Of a stretch of DNA of 64,000 bases, positions 59,421-64,000 are shown piece after piece. The stretch lies in contig NZ_AP025732.1 in the NCBI RefSeq assembly GCF_023734775.1, positions 2,796,501 to 2,860,500 of the forward strand. Reading direction: 5' to 3'. Both the position numbers and the translations under genes were made by a program. Source of the stretch: Nostoc cf. commune SO-36 (lineage in GTDB: Bacteria > Cyanobacteriota > Cyanobacteriia > Cyanobacteriales > Nostocaceae). The notes below the pieces were generated by a model. The model was not told the DNA's origin. It was given only the letters and a program-made list of their open reading frames with translations, and made no database searches. Position 1 is the stretch's first letter. Each line of letters starts with the position of its first letter.

Positions 59421-59474
59421 ACCAGCATTGGTAATTTTTTATAGTTCAACGTTTAGTTATTGCCATCATAAGAA

Positions 59475-59496
59475 CACCCCTTTCAGAGGAGGGGTG
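59475..59496. terminator. Hairpin after RTX gene 3
   Basis: CACCCCT / AGGGGTG, 7-bp stem with an 8-nt loop and an A-run on the + strand (T-run for reverse reading lies before it). Weak terminator. Confidence 0.4.
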
Positions 59497-59591
59497 CAAA
59501 AATTTAGCTTTAGTGGGGTGGGGTTATAACGGGAATTAAGAGTGATTAATTTAACTTGATATTAGACCCCAACTATTTCGATTATTGTTGA

Positions 59592-60713
59592 TTAAACTAT
59601 AATGTTGCTTGCGACTAATCCTGGCGCTCCTACAAGCTGAATCTCCAACTCAGGGGATAAATCGAAATTGGTGTTAGCTTGAAGAATACCTCCTAAATAT
59701 CGGACTTGACCGACTGCGGAGAATGCAGCAGTTCCAATGAAAGTGAAGGCTTGATCGTTGTCTAAAAATGGGTTGGCATCAATGGTAGATAGATCAATTT
59801 GATCACCTGCTAAGTTACCGTTTCCAAGGAAGTCAGTGATAACATCCCTTGATGCCCCAGGTTGACTCTCAAGAACTGAGTTGAAATCGAAAATATCGTT
59901 ACCCAATCCTCCAGTGAGGCGATCAGTCCCATTACCACCGTTAATGGAATCGTTACCATTTCCACCCGATAATTGGTTATTTTGGTTGTCGCCAATAATA
60001 GTGTCATTTGCATTTGTGCCGATGACATCATCAAAGTCGACTACTGTAAATGGCAATGTTCCCAAAACAGGAACGTTATTAGCAACCAAACTTCGGGTTT
60101 CCAAGTTAACGGTGATAAATACCCCAGCCAAAGATTGGGATGCATCTATGGTGTTGTTGGCAACATCAGAATTAGCAATAATGTTTTCTACTCTAAAGAG
60201 CGTGTCTTGTCCCAATCCCCCAGCTTTGCTAACGGTTCCAACACCTGACAAGGTAATCCTTTGAGATACAGCTCTATAGTTTATGGTATCAAAGCCTTGT
60301 CCACCATCAATACTGTCGTTACCCTCACTGCCTATAAAGGTATCGCTGCCATCAGCACCCCCAATGAGGGTATCGTTACCAGCACCCCCATCAAGGATAT
60401 CGCTACTATTACCCCCATCAAGGATATCGCTACCACTACCACCATTTAGGACATCTCTGTCAGCACCCCCATCGAGGACATCGCTGCCAGCACCCCCATC
60501 GAGGACATCGCTGCCAGCACCCCCATTGAGGATATCGCTACCAGTACCCCCATTAAGGATATCGCTGCTGCCATTACCGTTTAGGATATCGTTGCCGCTA
60601 TTGCCGTTTAAGATATCGTTGTCAGCACCCCCATTTAGGCCAGGGCGCAAGATAGATGGGCTACCGTTGATGGTATTGTTGTCATTAAAATTACTACCGT
60701 TAATGGTTGCCAT
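59592..60713 (-). CDS. RTX-type calcium-binding protein 3
   Basis: 373 residues. Same start (MATINGSNFNDNNTINGSPS), long RTX block (GGAGSDVLDGGAGSDVLDGG and others), then an extra insert of about 120 residues not seen in the other copies (DTINYRAVSQRITLSGVGTV, DVANNTIDASQSLAGVFITV). A second RTX block and the shared end domain (RDVITDFLGNGNLAGDQIDL, VASNIIV) follow. The insert looks like the hemolysin-type region found in larger cyanobacterial RTX proteins. Confidence 0.9.
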   Translation of the reverse strand: MATINGSNFNDNNTINGSPSILRPGLNGGADNDILNGNSGNDILNGNGSSDILNGGTGSDILNGGAGSDVLDGGAGSDVLDGGADRDVLNGGSGSDILDGGNSSDILDGGAGNDTLIGGADGSDTFIGSEGNDSIDGGQGFDTINYRAVSQRITLSGVGTVSKAGGLGQDTLFRVENIIANSDVANNTIDASQSLAGVFITVNLETRSLVANNVPVLGTLPFTVVDFDDVIGTNANDTIIGDNQNNQLSGGNGNDSINGGNGTDRLTGGLGNDIFDFNSVLESQPGASRDVITDFLGNGNLAGDQIDLSTIDANPFLDNDQAFTFIGTAAFSAVGQVRYLGGILQANTNFDLSPELEIQLVGAPGLVASNIIV

Positions 60714-60806
60714 AATCAGCTTCTTCTTAACTTAGAGGTTAAAAGAATTGCCTCGTTGTTCCTTATAAGGAAACGAGGTGGAAAAATGAACATACAGATA
60801 AACAAA

Positions 60807-60829
60807 ACCTGATTGAAGCAGGTCTTTGC
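60807..60829. promoter_or_regulatory. Conserved leader motif of RTX gene 3
   Basis: ACCTGATTGAAGCAGGTC followed by TTTGC, 94 bp upstream of the start. About 120 bp of leader present in copies 1 and 2 is missing here, yet the motif is kept. Confidence 0.45.
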
Positions 60830-60857
60830 CATCAAGCCTGAAAAGTTGAGAAGCACA

Positions 60858-60910
60858 GAATACAACATTAATGTTGACATCAGAATAATGCCAACATTAA
60901 TGTTGTATTC
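60858..60910. promoter_or_regulatory. Perfect 19-bp inverted repeat with two CAAC-N6-GTTG boxes
   Basis: GAATACAACATTAATGTTG and its exact reverse complement with a 15-nt spacer. Each arm includes CAACATTAATGTTG, which fits the SufR box pattern. It may be an operator, a hairpin or chance. Confidence 0.4.
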
Positions 60911-61328
60911 ATTGTTCTTGTGGGTTATATTTTTGCTACTTTCACTACTAAGGTAGTAAAAAAATGAGTAAGTTCGCTCATACCGCAATTATACGCCTTT
61001 TAAAAGGTTTTTACTGTGTTCCGCATAACAAATATTGAAGAAAATCAAATACAGCAAATAGGGAATCATAGTCATTGATTTTCTATAGAACTTATGCAAA
61101 AACCCTTTCAAAGGCTGATTTATCCGTGATGTCTATGTCGCGCCAGTTGCTACCTTGCAAGAACGCTAAGAGCGAACAAGCCGGGAAACCCGTCCAACGC
61201 ACTGGCTTCTCTGTAGTTCGTTTTCCAGTACCCGTGTGTAAGCCCTATTTTAATTTAAAAAAAAGTGGCATTCATAGAAACTGAATACCACTCTGTATTT
61301 CTGAAAAATTCTCGATAACAGAGATATT

Positions 61329-64000
61329 TTAACGAGGTAGAGGTATCCCCATAACGGCCACTGCTCCAGCGATCGCACTGGCTGCAAGGGAAGTAATCGC
61401 TGTCCCAAATATCCACCATGCAGCATTGGCTACGGTTTTTTTGGTTTCTTCAGCTTGCTTTTTAGCTTGCTCTTGGATCGCTTTCAGGCGTTTTTGTGTT
61501 TCTTTCTGGATGCGTTCGGCTCGGTGCAATACGCCATCGCGTGCCGATTCTATTTGATCAATAATGCGGTTGGCATCCGCCTCGGAAATATCTTCACGAG
61601 AACTTATGACTGCAACTAAGGTGTCACGATCGAATTCACTGAGGCGATCGCGCAAGGCTTCAAATCCGGCTTGGGGATCGTCGAACACTTTCGCAAAGTC
61701 TTGCTTAATCCCTTCATAGTTGAGTTCGGAACGATCCAGGGAATTTAGATAGTTGCGAACTTTGGCAAAAACTCCATCCAGCACTGATTGCACTTTCTGC
61801 TGGATCTGCTGGAATTGTTCAACAATGGAACTACGAACAGAATCAATTTGATCCACAATCCGATTCGCTTCTTCTTCCGAAATATCCTCGCGTTGGGATA
61901 ACAGCGATACAATTGTTGAACGGTCAAATTTCGCGGCGCGATCGCTTAAACTTCCAATTCCAGCGCGGGGAGAAGACAGCAGCAATTGTAAATCGCGTTT
62001 GATTCCTTCGGGATTGAGTTCTTCTTTGTTGGTATTACGCAGATATTCTTCGAGATTGGCTTCAAAATCTAAAGCTTTTTGAGTGGTACGTTCGGCTAAA
62101 CGTCGTGGCGCTTTTAGGATATCACCAATGGCATCTTGAGCGCGATCAATGATCTGATTAACCTGCTCTTGGCTCAAGTCGCCACGTTGACTGACGAGTT
62201 TAACCAAGGTTTCTCGATCGACATTAGATAAGCGATCGCGCAGTGCTAAGGCTCCAGCTTGGGGATCATCGAGTAATTTTTCTAAATCGGCTCTGATCCC
62301 TTCTGGATTAAGTTCTTCCAAATTAGTATTGCGGAGATATTCAGCGATCGCTTTTGTAGTTTTTTCGTACTGTTCTCTCGCCTGTTGCGGTACTTGCAAA
62401 ATACTATCTCGGACTGCTTCAAGCTGATCGAGAGTTTGGTTTATCTGTTCTTCGCTCAAATCTTGACGCTGATTGAGCAATTGTACTAGTGTATCGCGGT
62501 CAAATTGCGATAGGCGCGAAGTCAATTGGCTAATTCCAGCTTGCGGATCGTCTAGTAAAACTCTAAACTCACGTTTGATAGCTTCGGGATTGAGTTCGTC
62601 TTTGTCAGTATTCCGTAGATATTCTTCAACCCTTTGGCGCAGTTCATCGGCTCTGGCTTTTGCTTGTTCTTGCAATTCTCTGGCACGATTTAAGAGATTG
62701 TCGCGGTTGCGTTCGAGTTGACTAACAATATTATTAGCTTCCTCTTCACTAATATCTTGACGTTGACTAAGCAATTTTACAAAAGTATCGCGGTCAAATT
62801 GCCCAAAGCGACTAGTTAAATCTTCAAACCCAGCTTGAGGATCTTCTACTAAGCTGGCAAAATCCCGTTCAATACCTTCAGGATTGAGTTCTTCTTTCCC
62901 TGTCGAACGCAGATAATCTTCGATGCGGCTGCGGAAATCTTGTCCTTTTTCTCGCGTTTGAGCCTGTTTTACAGTTTCTAAAACTTCCAGGCGATCGCTT
63001 TCCATTTGATCGGCAATTTCTTTCACCCTAGCCTCGCTGAGATCACCGCGCTGGTTCAGTAAGTTGGTGAAATATTCTTGATTGATTTCTTCCAACTCCC
63101 GTCTCACAGTTGTCGGATCGGCATTCACATCATAGATGACTTCTTTAAATTCATCTACTAGGGTAATTCGGTTAAAGTGCCAAGGGAACGAATTCAATAT
63201 GTAGTCTTCTACATCTGCCTTAATCGTGTTTCCAGGTGATATTGGTAATTTTGCAGATACTTGCTCAGTCGCTTGCTCTCTAAACTTATTGAATTGTTCT
63301 GTGATTTGATCGACATCGACATCTTGAACTTTTTCTTTCAGCTTTTGCAACTGACTTGTAATTTTATTTACATCGATATTAGAAAGGTTCACCCGAGCCA
63401 GAACTGCTGGTGCAGCGGCACTCAAACCATATTGAACAGCTTGCTTAATTACACCATTGCCATTACCGCCTCCCACTGTAACCAGTTGTTGAAGGCGTTC
63501 ACCCAATTGCTCAGAATTCAATTCTTCAGGTGTAGCAGACTTCAATAAATTAATTACTTGTTCGGTGGGATTTTTGCGATTCAATGCTTGTTGCCAAGCA
63601 CCTTCAAATTGGTCAGCAATGCCATTAATATCTTCTTTTGATAAATCTGCACGACTGCTGATTAAGTCAACAAATGTTTGGCGATTAATGTTTTGCAATA
63701 GATCGCTATTAGCAACAGACTGCAAATCTGTATCTTTAAGAAGCTGGTCGAATTGATTGCGAATTTCTTTGATATCCAGTTTTGGTAATTGCAGAGAACC
63801 TAAAGAACTTTGGAGCGTATTTCTAATACCTTCAGAATCAAAACCTGAAGTTAATTCCCGTCGGACTGCGGCTGTAATATCTTCGGCGGTGGAAACTAAC
63901 TGTTTTTTCGCAGCATTCGCACCGATGCCAGCAGTTGCTGTGCCCATCAGAGCTTGAAAACCAGAAGTGACAGTATTAGAGATAGAACCAATTAAAGAAC
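61329..64000 (-). CDS. Large repeat protein with C-terminal membrane helix (5' end outside window)
   Basis: At least 890 residues; the frame stays open past the internal ATG at 63947 to the window edge, so the true start is outside. About six repeats of roughly 100 residues, each with EEYLRNTDKDELNPEAIKRE, LLDDPQAG, FDRDTLVQLLNQRQDLSEE and NQ(I/V)LDQLE-like helices. Gln/Glu/Lys-rich linkers join them. It ends with a coiled region and one membrane helix (WWIFGTAITSLAASAIAGAV, MGIPLPR). No enzyme motif. Likely a long helical membrane-tethered protein. Family not recognised with confidence. Confidence 0.8.
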   Translation of the reverse strand, partial: SLIGSISNTVTSGFQALMGTATAGIGANAAKKQLVSTAEDITAAVRRELTSGFDSEGIRNTLQSSLGSLQLPKLDIKEIRNQFDQLLKDTDLQSVANSDLLQNINRQTFVDLISSRADLSKEDINGIADQFEGAWQQALNRKNPTEQVINLLKSATPEELNSEQLGERLQQLVTVGGGNGNGVIKQAVQYGLSAAAPAVLARVNLSNIDVNKITSQLQKLKEKVQDVDVDQITEQFNKFREQATEQVSAKLPISPGNTIKADVEDYILNSFPWHFNRITLVDEFKEVIYDVNADPTTVRRELEEINQEYFTNLLNQRGDLSEARVKEIADQMESDRLEVLETVKQAQTREKGQDFRSRIEDYLRSTGKEELNPEGIERDFASLVEDPQAGFEDLTSRFGQFDRDTFVKLLSQRQDISEEEANNIVSQLERNRDNLLNRARELQEQAKARADELRQRVEEYLRNTDKDELNPEAIKREFRVLLDDPQAGISQLTSRLSQFDRDTLVQLLNQRQDLSEEQINQTLDQLEAVRDSILQVPQQAREQYEKTTKAIAEYLRNTNLEELNPEGIRADLEKLLDDPQAGALALRDRLSNVDRETLVKLVSQRGDLSQEQVNQIIDRAQDAIGDILKAPRRLAERTTQKALDFEANLEEYLRNTNKEELNPEGIKRDLQLLLSSPRAGIGSLSDRAAKFDRSTIVSLLSQREDISEEEANRIVDQIDSVRSSIVEQFQQIQQKVQSVLDGVFAKVRNYLNSLDRSELNYEGIKQDFAKVFDDPQAGFEALRDRLSEFDRDTLVAVISSREDISEADANRIIDQIESARDGVLHRAERIQKETQKRLKAIQEQAKKQAEETKKTVANAAWWIFGTAITSLAASAIAGAVAVMGIPLPR

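Larger units (their letters stand above)
58643..59591. other. Block between RTX genes 2 and 3
   Basis: Homologous to the leader of RTX gene 1 up to about 59230. Then a GCGTAGCCCGTCGTAGACAT repeat (59269-59290), the ilvD remnant (59284-59420), and a hairpin at 59475-59496. No gene. Confidence 0.6.
60714..61328. other. Leader of RTX gene 3 and a dispersed repeat
   Basis: Contains the conserved motif at 60807, the 19-bp hairpin at 60858-60910 and a dispersed repeat at 61080-61262 (with GGGAAACCCGTCCAACGCAC and GTAGTTCGTTTTCC). The short frames in it are repeat-derived, not genes. Confidence 0.5.

Noticed and set aside
61075..61284. 69-codon forward frame before the large repeat protein gene
   Set aside because: It reads through a dispersed repeat (AGKPVQRTGFS-type translation) common in Nostoc intergenic DNA. 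No gene evidence.

Overview
The window looks like a chromosomal piece of a filamentous, Nostoc-like cyanobacterium. Evidence: photosystem II genes psbB and psbT, a ycf54 gene, the cyanobacterial suf cluster with its SufR repressor, a crtE followed by a divergent PAP2 gene, very frequent HIP1 octamers (GCGATCGC), and many 7-bp short tandem repeats between genes (AATGCCC, CCCCATG, AATGACT and similar). No rRNA, tRNA or CRISPR array was recognised.

Layout. 1-2.6 kb is a decayed mobile zone: a truncated IS end, a gene stub, a small ribbon-helix-helix-like gene overlapping a second small gene, and a complete IS630-type element sitting inside a dead gene. 2.9-10.7 kb carries an NAD-dependent epimerase, an FHA protein, a CtaA-like copper ATPase, a DUF2752 protein, two TM2 proteins and a CPBP-family protease. 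10.8-19.5 kb is accessory: four proteins with nuclease-like folds (three Uma2, one PD-(D/E)XK), a protein of four 115-residue repeats, a nested pair of insertion sequences (an ISAzo13-like element inside an IS4/IS701-like one), and a broken ParB-like gene. 19.6-25.5 kb is sufS-sufD-sufC-sufB, with divergent sufR and two perfect SufR boxes between sufB and sufR. 25.5-35 kb has small membrane and secreted proteins, a frameshifted TPR gene, an ABC ATPase, a Tat-exported PhoD, an unusual fold-back element around a 21-bp minisatellite, and a peptide-type ABC permease with its binding protein. 35.7-49 kb is mostly housekeeping: psbB, psbT, ribosomal protein S1, a HAD hydrolase, an AI-2E-type permease, NUDIX, folD, crtE, PAP2, ycf54 and pdxJ. 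49-53 kb holds Uma2, a HicAB-like pair, and a membrane-anchored caspase-like protease next to a gene resembling EACC1 of predicted conflict systems. 53.2-61 kb has ilvD followed by three tandemly duplicated RTX-type calcium-binding protein genes. Decayed copies of the ilvD 5' end remain between the copies. 61.3 kb to the edge is a very large repeat protein.

Most coherent themes: (1) Fe-S cluster assembly under SufR control; (2) a likely caspase/EACC1 effector pair; (3) segmental amplification of RTX genes; (4) heavy mobile-element traffic, including nested insertions, a MITE sharing ends with the IS4/IS701-like element, and a fold-back minisatellite. Several genes, including ribosomal protein S1, contain single-base frameshifts. 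Either there is real decay or the assembly has indel errors, and the S1 case makes me suspect the latter for at least some.
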